Shown in pieces: positions 6,780 through 14,845 of a DNA stretch of 19,831 bases. Under the pieces are notes generated by a model, which was given only the letters and a program-made list of their open reading frames with translations, had not been told where the DNA came from and searched no databases. Positions within the stretch are counted from its first letter, which is position 1; each line of letters begins with the position of its first letter. Origin of the DNA: JBBDIM01 sp040880405 (GTDB taxonomy: Bacteria > Planctomycetota > Planctomycetia > Pirellulales > Pirellulaceae). The stretch spans positions 1 to 19,831 of the forward strand of contig JBBDIM010000135.1 of NCBI GenBank assembly GCA_040880405.1. Reading direction: 5' to 3'. The position numbers and the translations under genes were made by a program.

Positions 6780-8309
6780 TTGGCCTCCGCCGGACAAACC
6801 GACCATTTTTCTCGGGTGGGGAACGCCACCGAGTCAGGCTGCGCGCCGGCGGAAGTCGTGGATCATCGCCCTTACGGGTTAAGGCAATGGCTGGCCGAGC
6901 AGATGCGGGGCTCGATCAGTTGGCTGCTCAGCATGTTGATCCACATGGCGGTGGTGCTGATCTTGGTCTGGTGGTCGGTCCCCGGTGGGGCACCGGGGCC
7001 GGAAGGGGGCGTCCTCCTTTTAGAGCCTGATCCGGAGATTGTGATCCCCGAGGGGGTCTTTTCCGTCGAGCCGACGGTGACCTCGGAGGTGGAAGTCGCT
7101 TCGCTTGATTCCATGCCGACCGATCCTCAGGAGATGGTCGCCCCGCTGTTGGTCGCGCCGGAGTTAACCACCGAGGCGGATGTCCAGGTCACCCCGACTG
7201 AGACCTCGCTGCTCCACTCGACTGCCGAGCTGAGCCATCAATTGCCGGCGGAGAATGGGGGCGGGTTCGACGGCCGCTCCGGCGATATGCAGCGACAACT
7301 GCTGCTGACTCGGGGAGGTTCCGACGCCACTGAGGATGCGGTCGCGCGGGCTTTGGCCTGGATCGCGGCCCATCAAAACGACGATGGCTGGTGGAGTTTC
7401 GATCATCACCAAAGTCCGCAAGGGACCAGCAGCCCCAATCCCGGCAAACGAGAAACGACCACCGGCGCGACCGGTATGGCCCTGCTCCCTTTTCTGGGTA
7501 AGGGGTACACGCATCTCTCGGATAACCCCTATCGCGAGACGGTCGAGCGAGGCCTCTACTATTTGAAGGGACAGCAGATCATCACCCAGAACGGCGGCGA
7601 TTTGCAGGATGGCTCGATGTACGGACATGGCCTCGCGACGATCGCCCTGTGCGAGGCGTACGCCATGACCGAGGACCCCAGCCTGCGGACCGCGGCTCAG
7701 GAGTCGCTCCGGTTTATCGAGTTCGCCCAGCACAGCAAAGGGGGCTGGCGTTACACGCCGGGCGAACCGGGCGATACCAGTGTGTTCGGCTGGCAACTGA
7801 TGGGCATGAAAAGCGGGCTGTTGGGTGGCCTGCGGGTCTCTAGCACCACCATCGGAATGTCCGAGCATTTTCTCGATACGGTCCAGGCGGGCGACGGGGC
7901 CTACTATGGCTACATGGGGCCCGGCAAGGGACCAACCACCACGTCGGTTGGCCTGTTGTGCCGGATGTACTTGGGTTGGCCGAGGGAAGATCCACGACTG
8001 GAACAGGGGATGGAATTTCTGGCCGAACGGGGGCCATCAAAATCGGACATGTATTTCAACTACTACGCGACGCAAGTCTTGGCCCATCATGGTGGGCCGC
8101 GTTGGGACAAGTGGAACGAGGAGTTGAGCCAGCACTTGGTCAACACCCAATCGAAAAAGACCTACGAGGCGGGAAGTTGGTACTTCCAGGATCAACATGC
8201 GAAGGTGGGTGGTCGGCTATACTGTACGTGCCTAGCGACCATGATACTGGAGGTCTACTACCGGCACATGCCGCTCTATACTGAGGATTCGATTGACTTC
8301 CGCTTCTAA
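6780..8309 (+). CDS. Membrane-anchored squalene-cyclase-like (alpha/alpha toroid) protein, paralogue 2
   Basis: A 509-residue protein with the same plan as the 5068 product: a polar N-terminus, a transmembrane segment at about 46-66 (ISWLLSMLIHMAVVLILVWW), a Pro/Glu/Val-rich linker to about 175, then the toroid domain. The two toroids align along their whole length (ATAMALLPFLG/ATGMALLPFLG, ITLCEAYAMT/IALCEAYAMT, PGDTSVVGWQ/PGDTSVFGWQ, YYATQV in both). The QW-like motif is at 199-205 (QNDDGWW). No DxDD motif is visible. Linkers and N-termini have diverged, so the duplication is not recent. The start is uncertain: TTG at 6780 has GAGGA about 10 nt upstream. A GTG at codon 13 and an ATG at codon 42 are alternatives, but ATG would leave almost no residues before the membrane segment. 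The 3' end overlaps the HisA-like gene by 17 nt, suggesting translational coupling. Confidence 0.83.
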   Translation: MASAGQTDHFSRVGNATESGCAPAEVVDHRPYGLRQWLAEQMRGSISWLLSMLIHMAVVLILVWWSVPGGAPGPEGGVLLLEPDPEIVIPEGVFSVEPTVTSEVEVASLDSMPTDPQEMVAPLLVAPELTTEADVQVTPTETSLLHSTAELSHQLPAENGGGFDGRSGDMQRQLLLTRGGSDATEDAVARALAWIAAHQNDDGWWSFDHHQSPQGTSSPNPGKRETTTGATGMALLPFLGKGYTHLSDNPYRETVERGLYYLKGQQIITQNGGDLQDGSMYGHGLATIALCEAYAMTEDPSLRTAAQESLRFIEFAQHSKGGWRYTPGEPGDTSVFGWQLMGMKSGLLGGLRVSSTTIGMSEHFLDTVQAGDGAYYGYMGPGKGPTTTSVGLLCRMYLGWPREDPRLEQGMEFLAERGPSKSDMYFNYYATQVLAHHGGPRWDKWNEELSQHLVNTQSKKTYEAGSWYFQDQHAKVGGRLYCTCLATMILEVYYRHMPLYTEDSIDFRF

Positions 8310-9072
8310 CTTAGACGCACCACTCGCGGCGGTCTTGCCGGTCATCGACCTGCAAGGCGGGGTCGTAGTGCGAGGTGTGGGAGGAGAGCGTGAGAGTTAT
8401 CAGGCGGTCACTTCCAAAATCGTAGATGCTCCGCAGCCTGCCGCCGTGGCGACGGCGCTTAAAGCTCGGTTTGGGTTTTCCGACTGTTATGTCGCCGATT
8501 TGGATGGCATTGTGCGCGGGCAAATCGATGTACCCGCCATCGCGGGCATTGAAGCCGCCGGGCTGGCAATCTGGCTCGATGCGGGGCTGGGCACCGCGGC
8601 GGATTTCGATCGAGTCACCAAGCAACTGGCCCAGGGGCAACCGAGAGAGGTTCCGATTGCGAAGTGGATTGTGGGGTTGGAATCACTCGCCGATCTCGCT
8701 TCGCTCGCTCCGCTACTTACCGAAATCGGCCCCGAGCGTTTGGTCTTCAGTCTCGACCTGAAACAGGGCCGACCACTGAGCGGCATTTCCCACTTGTTGG
8801 AAAAATCGCCACTGGAACTGGCCCGGGAGGTGATCGACCTAGGGGTGCGCAACCTGATCTTGCTCGACCTGGCCCAAGTCGGACAAGGCCAAGGGACCGG
8901 GACCGACTCGCTGTTAGTCGCGCTGCGAAGAGAACGGCCTGATCTGCACCTGATTACCGGAGGCGGTATCCAAAACCTGGCCCAAGTCTCACGGCAGGGC
9001 GAACTAGGAGCGGACCGGGTGATGATTGCCTCGGCGCTCCATAACGGGTGTTTAATTCCCCACCACGAGTGA
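8293..9072 (+). CDS. HisA-like TIM-barrel protein (hisA/hisF-related family)
   Basis: A 259-residue beta/alpha-barrel protein of the HisA/HisF superfamily. The first strand has PVIDLQGGVVVRGVGG (Asp19), residues 67-72 read VADLDG, the fifth strand has FSLDLKQG (Asp155), and the C-terminal phosphate-binding segment is LITGGGI (220-226). Both acidic positions equivalent to the HisA catalytic aspartates are present. The GVGGERESYQ segment after the first strand differs from biosynthetic HisA (usually RLxxGD...) and resembles the HisA/HisF-related family known from methanogens and from methylotrophs and planctomycetes with tetrahydromethanopterin-linked C1 metabolism. The substrate is not established by the sequence, and no his genes are nearby. 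The start is inferred as TTG at 8293: GAGGA sits 5 nt upstream and no ATG gives a complete first strand. It overlaps the preceding gene by 17 nt. Confidence 0.82.
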   Translation: MTSASNLDAPLAAVLPVIDLQGGVVVRGVGGERESYQAVTSKIVDAPQPAAVATALKARFGFSDCYVADLDGIVRGQIDVPAIAGIEAAGLAIWLDAGLGTAADFDRVTKQLAQGQPREVPIAKWIVGLESLADLASLAPLLTEIGPERLVFSLDLKQGRPLSGISHLLEKSPLELAREVIDLGVRNLILLDLAQVGQGQGTGTDSLLVALRRERPDLHLITGGGIQNLAQVSRQGELGADRVMIASALHNGCLIPHHE

Positions 9073-9405
9073 AAACATCAACGGTTGCCAACCGTGCCCG
9101 GTCGGCCTGAAAAAGGGGGCGGGCCCCTTCTCACTTTTGGCCAAGTCTGATTGTTTAAAAAACCAGAAAAAGCATTGCCTAGGCGTCCAGGGGTTGGTAA
9201 ACTAAATTTCTCAATACTTCCCCTTTCCTTAGCTACGATTTGTCCTGCGATTTTGCTAAGGGGCTGGCGGGTGCGAAGGCTGCCTTCTCCATCCGTTCTC
9301 CCTGAATTCGTCGACCGTGATGGCTCCCGGCAACCCATTCTTATGTGTTGTCTTGTTTTCCCCGCATTGCCTAGTACTTAGGTGTCTTTTCTTGAGGATG
9401 TCGCT
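9073..9405. other. Spacer before the DUF1559 gene
   Basis: About 330 nt without a gene. A 6-bp hairpin with a 3-nt loop lies at 9081-9095 (ACGGTT/AACCGT), and a GC-rich hairpin at 9113-9129 is listed separately. Farther on, CCTTAGC and GCTAAGG (about 9226-9262) form a 7-bp inverted repeat with a long loop, possibly part of the untranslated leader of the next gene. No convincing -35/-10 pair was found. Confidence 0.45.
9113..9129 (+). terminator. Weak terminator candidate after the HisA-like gene
   Basis: AAGGGG (9113-9118) pairs with CCCCTT (9124-9129) around a 5-nt loop, 40 nt after the HisA-like stop. It is flanked by A-rich sequence before and CTCACTTTT after. The T-tract is interrupted, so the call is tentative. 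Confidence 0.35.
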
Positions 9406-10377
9406 ATGGATTCCTTCATCAAATTTCGTCGAAACAGCCGGGGATTCACCCTGGTCGAGTTGCTAGTGGTGATCGCGATTATCGGGGTGCTGGTAGCCTT
9501 GCTGCTGCCGGCTGTCCAGCAGGCACGGGAAGCGGCGCGGCGAATGCAGTGTGCCAACACGATGAAACAACTTGGTTTGGCAATGCACAACTACCACGAC
9601 ACTCATCGCTTGCTCCCGTCCGGCAACATCGTGTTCGGTTTTCTAAGTGATAACTGCCGCGCAAGTAATCGAGAGGATCCCTACGGCCATGGGGCCCCCT
9701 GGACCGTGCTGATCCTACCCTACATCGAACAAACCAACCGGCACGAACAATTCGACTTTCGGATGCCATTCACCTTCACAAGCCAGGGAGACTCACCCAA
9801 CAAACCGTTCCAGCTGGAACCGAATCCTTTCTTTCATTGCCCCTCCAGTTCCCTCACCCGTTCGACCCATCGCACCAGCCACTACTATGGTGTTTCCGGC
9901 GGGGGGACTCCGCACTGCAATTGGACGAGTCTGGGTTATTCCAATTTCAACAATGGTAGCCTGTTTCTCGGTTCGGAAATGGGCTTAAAAGATCAGAAGG
10001 ACGGCACCAGCAATGTCTTTTTGGTCGGCGAGCAATCCGCGGAAACCCACGGTTCGAACGCCAATTACTCGGGAGATCAAGCGGGGACGGCGATCCCCTG
10101 GGCGGCCGGTTCGCGCGCCGATGCCAGCCATGGCATGCACGCCAATCTCGCGGGGGCCCAGTTCCCGATCAACAGTCATCTCGACCAAGCCGCCGCCGAC
10201 GTGCATCGTTGGGGCGTGATGACCCGGACCTTCCACAGTGATCACCCCGGCGGATGCCATTTCCTGATGGGGGATGGTTCCACTCAGTTTGTGCCGGAGA
10301 CCATTAACCTTAACGTCTATCGAACCCTGGGTATCCGCAACGATGGATTGCCGACCGGGGGCCTAGGGTCTTCCTAA
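9406..10377 (+). CDS. DUF1559 pseudopilin-like protein with type IV prepilin signal and H-x9-DG C-terminus
   Basis: A 323-residue protein. The N-terminus is a class III (prepilin) signal: basic residues 1-12, cleavage between Gly13 and Phe14 (RGFTLVELLVVIAIIG), Glu at position +5, then a hydrophobic helix to about residue 38 (LLPAVQQAREAARR). The central part is the DUF1559 domain, and the C-terminus carries the H-x9-DG motif (His280 to Asp290-Gly291). This family is expanded to dozens of copies in planctomycetes; the individual roles are not known, but processing by a prepilin peptidase and assembly or export through a type II/type IV pilus-like system is inferred. The ATG at 9406 has TTGAGGA 8 nt upstream; a GTG 24 nt earlier (9382) is possible but has no better site. 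The lipoprotein gene follows after 40 nt, a common pairing in these genomes. Confidence 0.93.
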   Translation: MDSFIKFRRNSRGFTLVELLVVIAIIGVLVALLLPAVQQAREAARRMQCANTMKQLGLAMHNYHDTHRLLPSGNIVFGFLSDNCRASNREDPYGHGAPWTVLILPYIEQTNRHEQFDFRMPFTFTSQGDSPNKPFQLEPNPFFHCPSSSLTRSTHRTSHYYGVSGGGTPHCNWTSLGYSNFNNGSLFLGSEMGLKDQKDGTSNVFLVGEQSAETHGSNANYSGDQAGTAIPWAAGSRADASHGMHANLAGAQFPINSHLDQAAADVHRWGVMTRTFHSDHPGGCHFLMGDGSTQFVPETINLNVYRTLGIRNDGLPTGGLGSS

Positions 10378-10417
10378 TCGCATTGTCACCTATTGAGAAT
10401 CCTCGAGGACGTTTTTC

Positions 10418-10843
10418 ATGTCAAAAAAAAAATGTGCAATGCTGGGTGGCGGCCTGATGCTGCTTGCCTGTTTCACGGTCCTCTCGGGCTGTGGCGGAGA
10501 TGGGCACGATCGTCGCCAAGTTTCAGGCACCGTCACCTACGACGGCAAACCGGTGCCCCGTGGTTCGATTTGGTTCGAGCCGGATCCTTCGTTAGGAAAC
10601 ACCGCTCCGACCGGATTCGCCGTGATTCAGGATGGGCAATACAAGAGTGAACTTGCCCGATCGCCCATTGCTGGTAAGTACCAGGCCCGCATCCTGGGAT
10701 TCGATGGCGTTGTCTCGGAAGCAGACCGGGCCGAATGGGACGCCGATGGTGAACCACCGGGAGAACCTTTGTTCAAGGACTACGTAACTCCGCCGGAGGA
10801 GATCTCGGCCGATGGCAAGTGGGATATTGAGATCTCCAAATAG
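10418..10843 (+). CDS. Small lipoprotein with carboxypeptidase-regulatory-like beta domain
   Basis: A 141-residue protein with a lipoprotein signal: Lys-rich start, hydrophobic stretch 9-21, lipobox LSGC with Cys25 as the lipidated residue. The mature part begins QVSGTVTYDGKPVPRGSIWF, the typical first strands of the transthyretin-like/carboxypeptidase-regulatory fold that planctomycetes attach to many exported lipoproteins. It is probably anchored to a membrane and exposed to the periplasm. GAGGA lies 9 nt before the ATG. Codons 2-5 run through ten consecutive A, a possible slippage site that would abolish the reading frame. It follows the DUF1559 gene by 40 nt and is likely in the same transcript. 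Its partner or ligand is unknown. Confidence 0.85.
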   Translation: MSKKKCAMLGGGLMLLACFTVLSGCGGDGHDRRQVSGTVTYDGKPVPRGSIWFEPDPSLGNTAPTGFAVIQDGQYKSELARSPIAGKYQARILGFDGVVSEADRAEWDADGEPPGEPLFKDYVTPPEEISADGKWDIEISK

Positions 10844-11074
10844 CCAGCGGTGGCCGCGTCTGGCTGGAATTCACTGTTTCGCGTGGTTGCCATGGCCCTT
10901 GACGTTGTTTCGTGTCGGGGCCTTGGGGACCGATTTGCCATCGCGGTCAGTCGGCGTGGTTTCGAGATGTTTTTTCGGGATTACCATGGGAGGATATCGC
11001 CGAGCTTACGAATTTTTTGCCCACCTGTACCCATTGCGGCTCCCCGCCGCGGACGATTTTCCTGGGAGCTTTCT

Positions 11075-12778
11075 ATGAGCCAACGACTCTTCCAAGTTCT
11101 GCTGCTTGCCACATTCGCCATCGGTCTAACCACATCGGCCGTCGCCCAAGATACCGATATCCGGACCACCGTCGACAAGGCCCGGCTTCAGGCCGTGGTG
11201 ACATTCGCCGACAATGTCCTGCGGCAGGGCCGCGACCAATGGAGCGGACAGGAGACTCCGTTGTTTGCCGATGGCATCAACGTCGATACCGGTGAGCCGG
11301 TCAAATGGGTCTTCGACGGGAAAGAGTACGTGGTGACCAATCTGGCCAATCAGCAAAATTTACTGCGAACGCTCACCGCGTTGTCGACCCTGACCGGTGA
11401 CGACAAGTATCGTCAGGCCGCCGAGGAGACCGTCCGTTACCACTTTGAGCACTTGGCCGATGAGAGCGGCCTGTTGCGGTGGGGCGGACACCAGTTCATT
11501 GACCTGGCGACACTCAAACCGGTAGGCAAGTTCGATGCCAACTGCCATGAACTCAAAAACACCTTTCCTGATTACGAGCTGATGTGGCAGGTAGATCCCG
11601 AGGCCACGGCCCGGTATGTGCGAGCCTTCTGGCAGGCCCATGTCATCGATTGGCAACGCCTCGATATGAATCGCCACGGTCGATACGGCGGCAAACCGGC
11701 GACGACAAAAGTCTGGGATCGTGATTTCAAGCAGGCCGAGCCGTTCTTCGAAGGCCAAGGTCTGACCTTTATCAACTGCGGTACCGATCTGATCTTCGCC
11801 GCGGGGATGTTGGCGGACCTGGGTAAGGAAGAGGGAGCCTGGCGGTGGTCCGAGCGATTGGCCCGGCAGTATGTCCAGGCCCGTCATCCGCGAACAGGGC
11901 TCGGGGTGTACCAGTACAGCAAACCGCGGCGAAGTCGGGAACTACCGGAATCGGGCGATCTGCCGACCTACTCCTCCTACGGCGACCGGGCCGAAAACCA
12001 ATTTGGCCCCGAGTACGGCTCGGTGGCCCGTGAAGGCTGGGTCCTGTGGGGCGGGCGGCTGCAGTCCATTTATGCCAGCAGCGCCCTCGTTCAACTGCAT
12101 CTGGCGGAGCGAATGGGCCCCGAGGGGAAAAACCTATTAAACGGGACTACCGATGGCCTTAAGGCTTTTCTCGCCCACACCTACGACCCGGATAAAAACC
12201 ACTTCCGCCCGATGTGGGCCGACGGGACCAGCATGGACGGTGTTAAATTGCCTCGCTCTGGCTACTATGGCAACAAGGGGAAGGTGATCAGACCGCTTAA
12301 AGCCGGTGCCCCATTCCTGGTTTCGTATGCCCGGGGCTTTCGGCTGACCGGCGATGACGATCTCTGGCAGGGTGTTCGGAGCATCGCCCAAGGCAATGAC
12401 TTGGGAGACCTGGGGGCTAAGGCTGGCACGGACCCGAAAGTGAACTTGGAAACCAAGCTCGCCAGCGAGGACGCAATTTTCGCGCTCTTGGAAATCCATC
12501 AGGTCGCGCCTCACGAGCAGTACCTCGAACTGGCCCGCCGTGTGGCCGACAACCTGATTGCCGCGCGGCTGCACCACGGCTACTTCCTCCCTTCGGCCAA
12601 GCACGTCAACGCCCAGTTCAGCACCACGGAGCCGCTGGCGATTCTCGCGTTGGACGCGACCCTCCGCGGCACGCCCGACGCAGTGCCAAGCTACATCCCC
12701 AGCAGCGGCTTTATCCATGGTCGATACGATGGTCACGGCCGGACCACCGACCAAGTGATCTGGTCCGCGCGGCGATAA
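11075..12778 (+). CDS. Secreted pectate lyase-like protein (polysaccharide lyase family 2 type)
   Basis: A 567-residue exported protein with signal peptide MSQRLFQVLLLATFAIGLTT and likely cleavage after Ala-Val-Ala (residue 24). The mature protein is largely alpha-helical, with repeated TG/DD-type helix hairpins (ALSTLTGDDKYRQAAEE) as in alpha-barrel lyases. Family 2 pectate lyases bind a transition metal through His, Glu and His, with a catalytic Arg next to the last His. Here His139 (WGGHQF), Glu159 (CHELKN) and Arg200-His201 (DMNRHG) fall at the corresponding spacing. This supports an exo- or endo-acting pectate/oligogalacturonate lyase working by beta-elimination. The frame is open 75 codons further upstream, but the ATG at 11075 has GGGAG 7 nt before it and begins a proper signal peptide. 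It follows the lipoprotein gene after 231 nt. Exact substrate is inferred, not shown. Confidence 0.7.
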   Translation: MSQRLFQVLLLATFAIGLTTSAVAQDTDIRTTVDKARLQAVVTFADNVLRQGRDQWSGQETPLFADGINVDTGEPVKWVFDGKEYVVTNLANQQNLLRTLTALSTLTGDDKYRQAAEETVRYHFEHLADESGLLRWGGHQFIDLATLKPVGKFDANCHELKNTFPDYELMWQVDPEATARYVRAFWQAHVIDWQRLDMNRHGRYGGKPATTKVWDRDFKQAEPFFEGQGLTFINCGTDLIFAAGMLADLGKEEGAWRWSERLARQYVQARHPRTGLGVYQYSKPRRSRELPESGDLPTYSSYGDRAENQFGPEYGSVAREGWVLWGGRLQSIYASSALVQLHLAERMGPEGKNLLNGTTDGLKAFLAHTYDPDKNHFRPMWADGTSMDGVKLPRSGYYGNKGKVIRPLKAGAPFLVSYARGFRLTGDDDLWQGVRSIAQGNDLGDLGAKAGTDPKVNLETKLASEDAIFALLEIHQVAPHEQYLELARRVADNLIAARLHHGYFLPSAKHVNAQFSTTEPLAILALDATLRGTPDAVPSYIPSSGFIHGRYDGHGRTTDQVIWSARR

Positions 12779-12837
12779 CCGCAGTAACCGCCGCGTGTTC
12801 CGTTCTGCTCGGTTTCAAATCATTTGAATCAGAAAAC

Positions 12838-13350
12838 TCAGCGCAGCGGCGCGTCCTGCGTCTGCCATAAAACCGGCCGCGCCGACTTCGGCAAGTACAA
12901 CGGGTGACGGGGGTGCCCCGCTTTGGTTTGCCCCAAGCAGTGGAGCTTTTGCCGGACGCGGGGCAATTGAGTGATGCGTAGCTCTCGCTCGGCGAAGGCA
13001 CCATGCACGCCCCAACAGGCGATCACCAGCCCGCACCGGCGGACGAGCCGCGTGATCGCTTGGTCGTTCTCTGGGCCGACCGGATCGAGCGCCGCTTTCA
13101 TCACGGCGGGGTCGGTGGCGCGGTAGCCGAAGATGTTCAGCATGTACATTCCGCCGTACCCCCACTCTTTGGCGTAGTTGATGCAGCGGCGGACCGTGGG
13201 GTCGTTTTTGGTTTCGTCGGCGGTGGAGGGGTTCAAGCCGATGAAGGCGACGCAATGGGCATCCCCTTGCCAATCCCAGTGTCGCCACAAGGTGTAACGC
13301 CACGTGCGGCAAGAAGAGAACATGGCACCATTGGGGGTCGGAGCAGGCAT
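12838..13350 (-). CDS. DUF1643 family protein
   Basis: A 170-residue protein recognised by the DUF1643 pattern: WRYTLWRHWD, then FIGLNPSTADETKNDPTVRR at about 37-56, WGYGGMYMLNIFGYRATDP, DPVGPENDQAI, an ACWGVHG segment, and a C-terminal CLGQTKAGHPRHPLYL. The family is small and its biochemical function is unknown; homologues are scattered and are often accessory. The frame is open to 13527, but homology begins only near the ATGs at 13350 and 13323. I chose 13350, although neither has a Shine-Dalgarno. It is convergent with the lyase gene (59-nt gap containing the 7-bp palindrome TTCAAAT-C-ATTTGAA at 12814-12828) and divergent from the thioesterase gene. Confidence 0.85.
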   Translation of the reverse strand: MPAPTPNGAMFSSCRTWRYTLWRHWDWQGDAHCVAFIGLNPSTADETKNDPTVRRCINYAKEWGYGGMYMLNIFGYRATDPAVMKAALDPVGPENDQAITRLVRRCGLVIACWGVHGAFAERELRITQLPRVRQKLHCLGQTKAGHPRHPLYLPKSARPVLWQTQDAPLR

Positions 13351-13553
13351 GGCGGGACGTTGGTTCCGGAGCAAGGAATCGGCGGCTGGAGAACGATTTG
13401 TGTACTCGTTTAGAATAACCGCCGAGGCTTCAATCCAACAGGCAGGGACCGGGCCAAGCGTCCTGTCCGAAAGGTAGGTTTTCATGGTAAAATCGTGGGC
13501 AAATTTCCGTGTCGTGAGGCACGCCACACCATCAGAAAAAAGAACAGCGGACG

Positions 13554-14003
13554 ATGAATCAATATGAAAAACCGGAGCTGCTAGCGGAGTTCCCCGCGGC
13601 GGTCCGGATTCCGGTGCAATGGGGCGATATGGATTCGTTCCAGCATGTCAACAACGTGGTGTACCTGCGCTGGTTCGAGTCGGCCCGGGTCGAATATTTG
13701 GCGGTCACCGGAATCGACGCGATCATGGAGCGGACTCATGCCGGCCCGATTCTGGCCTCGATCCAGTGCAACTATCGCCGCCAGCTTCGGTACCCCGACG
13801 CGATTTGGGTTGGGGCCCGGATGCTGAAGATGGGGGGCACCAGTATGCGAGCGACCCACCAAATTTATAGCGAGCAGCAACAGCGGGTGGTCGCCGAAGG
13901 GGAGTCGGGGGTGGTTTATTTCGATTACAAAAACCAACGGCCGATGTCGATTCCGGAGGAGGTCCGGAGCCTGATCGAAACGGCCGAAGGGAAGACGTTT
14001 TGA
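13554..14003 (+). CDS. Acyl-CoA thioesterase, hotdog fold (YbgC/FadM/4-hydroxybenzoyl-CoA type)
   Basis: A 149-residue single hotdog-domain protein. Residues 21-47 (VQWGDMDSFQHVNNVVYLRW and FESARVEYL) carry the family signature: the catalytic Asp region, HVNN, and the long hotdog helix with FESAR. These enzymes hydrolyse acyl-CoA or aryl-CoA thioesters in the cytoplasm, normally as tetramers; the acyl group cannot be deduced here. The start at 13554 is the first ATG and gives the normal family length, with a weak GCGGA before it. The stop overlaps the start of the methyltransferase gene (TGATG), so the two are translated as a pair. The 200-nt gap upstream, shared with the divergent DUF1643 gene, must hold the promoter. 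Confidence 0.92.
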   Translation: MNQYEKPELLAEFPAAVRIPVQWGDMDSFQHVNNVVYLRWFESARVEYLAVTGIDAIMERTHAGPILASIQCNYRRQLRYPDAIWVGARMLKMGGTSMRATHQIYSEQQQRVVAEGESGVVYFDYKNQRPMSIPEEVRSLIETAEGKTF

Positions 14004-14830
14004 TGGCCCGCGCAACTCGAAAGAGCACTCCGGAGCCGATCGACGATATTTACGATTTCCCGCGCTATTACGATATCGTGTTCACCGCCGGCTGGCGGGA
14101 AGAGATTGCCTTCCTGGAGCACTGCTTTGCCGAGTATACCGATCTCACAGTCCAACGCGTCCTGGAACCAGCCTGCGGCACTGGGCGTTTGGCGTGGCGG
14201 CTCGCCAAGCAAGGGTACGACGTCGCGGGTGTCGACTTAAACCCTCATGCGGTTCGGTACTGTAACCGGCGGCTGGTGCGGCATGGCTTTTCGCGCGCGG
14301 CGATTGTGGCGGACATGGCGCGGTTCACCCTGGAGGACTTTGCCGAGAACCAGCAATCCGCCGAGCCGTTTGACGCCGGCTTCAATCTAATCAACAGTTT
14401 TCGCCACCTGATCACCGAAGAGACCGCCCTGAATCACCTGCAGGCAATGGCCGCCGCGATCAGGCCGGGCGGGCTATACCTCCTCGGGCTGCACCTGTTA
14501 CCGGAAGCGGGTGCCGAGTGCGAGTACGAAGAGTGGGTCGAATCTCGGGGGGGAGTCCGCGTGCTGATTAGGCTGCAAAGTGTCGAGGTCGATCCGGCGA
14601 ATCGCCATGAAACGATCACCTTTCTCTACGAAATCGACCACAACGGCCGAAAACGCCAACTCCAAGGGGAGCTGAATTTCCGAACCTACTCCCCCGCCCA
14701 GTTCCTGGCCCTAATCAAAGCCAGCGAGTCATGGGAGATTGTCCAGACCTACGACTTCCACCTGAACACCCCAGTCCCTGTGATGGAAGACTCGGAGGAT
14801 GTGGTGTTTGTGCTGCGGAGAATAGAATAG
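14003..14830 (+). CDS. Class I SAM-dependent methyltransferase
   Basis: A 275-residue protein. The Rossmann-like SAM site is clear: motif I VLEPACGTGRLAWRLA at about 53-66 and the acidic end of strand 2 at GVDLNP (Asp78). INSFRHL and IRPGGLYLLGLHLL mark the later strands. The C-terminal 100 residues (VEYEEW to FVLRR) form the substrate-covering portion typical of small-molecule methyltransferases. The substrate is unknown. The ATG overlaps the thioesterase stop by one base, so translational coupling is very likely and both products may act on related compounds. Confidence 0.9.
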   Translation: MARATRKSTPEPIDDIYDFPRYYDIVFTAGWREEIAFLEHCFAEYTDLTVQRVLEPACGTGRLAWRLAKQGYDVAGVDLNPHAVRYCNRRLVRHGFSRAAIVADMARFTLEDFAENQQSAEPFDAGFNLINSFRHLITEETALNHLQAMAAAIRPGGLYLLGLHLLPEAGAECEYEEWVESRGGVRVLIRLQSVEVDPANRHETITFLYEIDHNGRKRQLQGELNFRTYSPAQFLALIKASESWEIVQTYDFHLNTPVPVMEDSEDVVFVLRRIE

Positions 14831-14845
14831 GAAATGCTCAAGGCC

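Noticed and set aside
5068..8309. Calling the toroid proteins squalene-hopene cyclases
   Set aside because: Only QW-like motifs and the fold are supported. The DxDD catalytic acid motif is not seen and the proteins carry a membrane anchor unlike cyclases.
10850..11074. 75-codon N-terminal extension of the lyase gene
   Set aside because: The ATG at 11075 has a ribosome site and begins a complete signal peptide; the extension would bury it.
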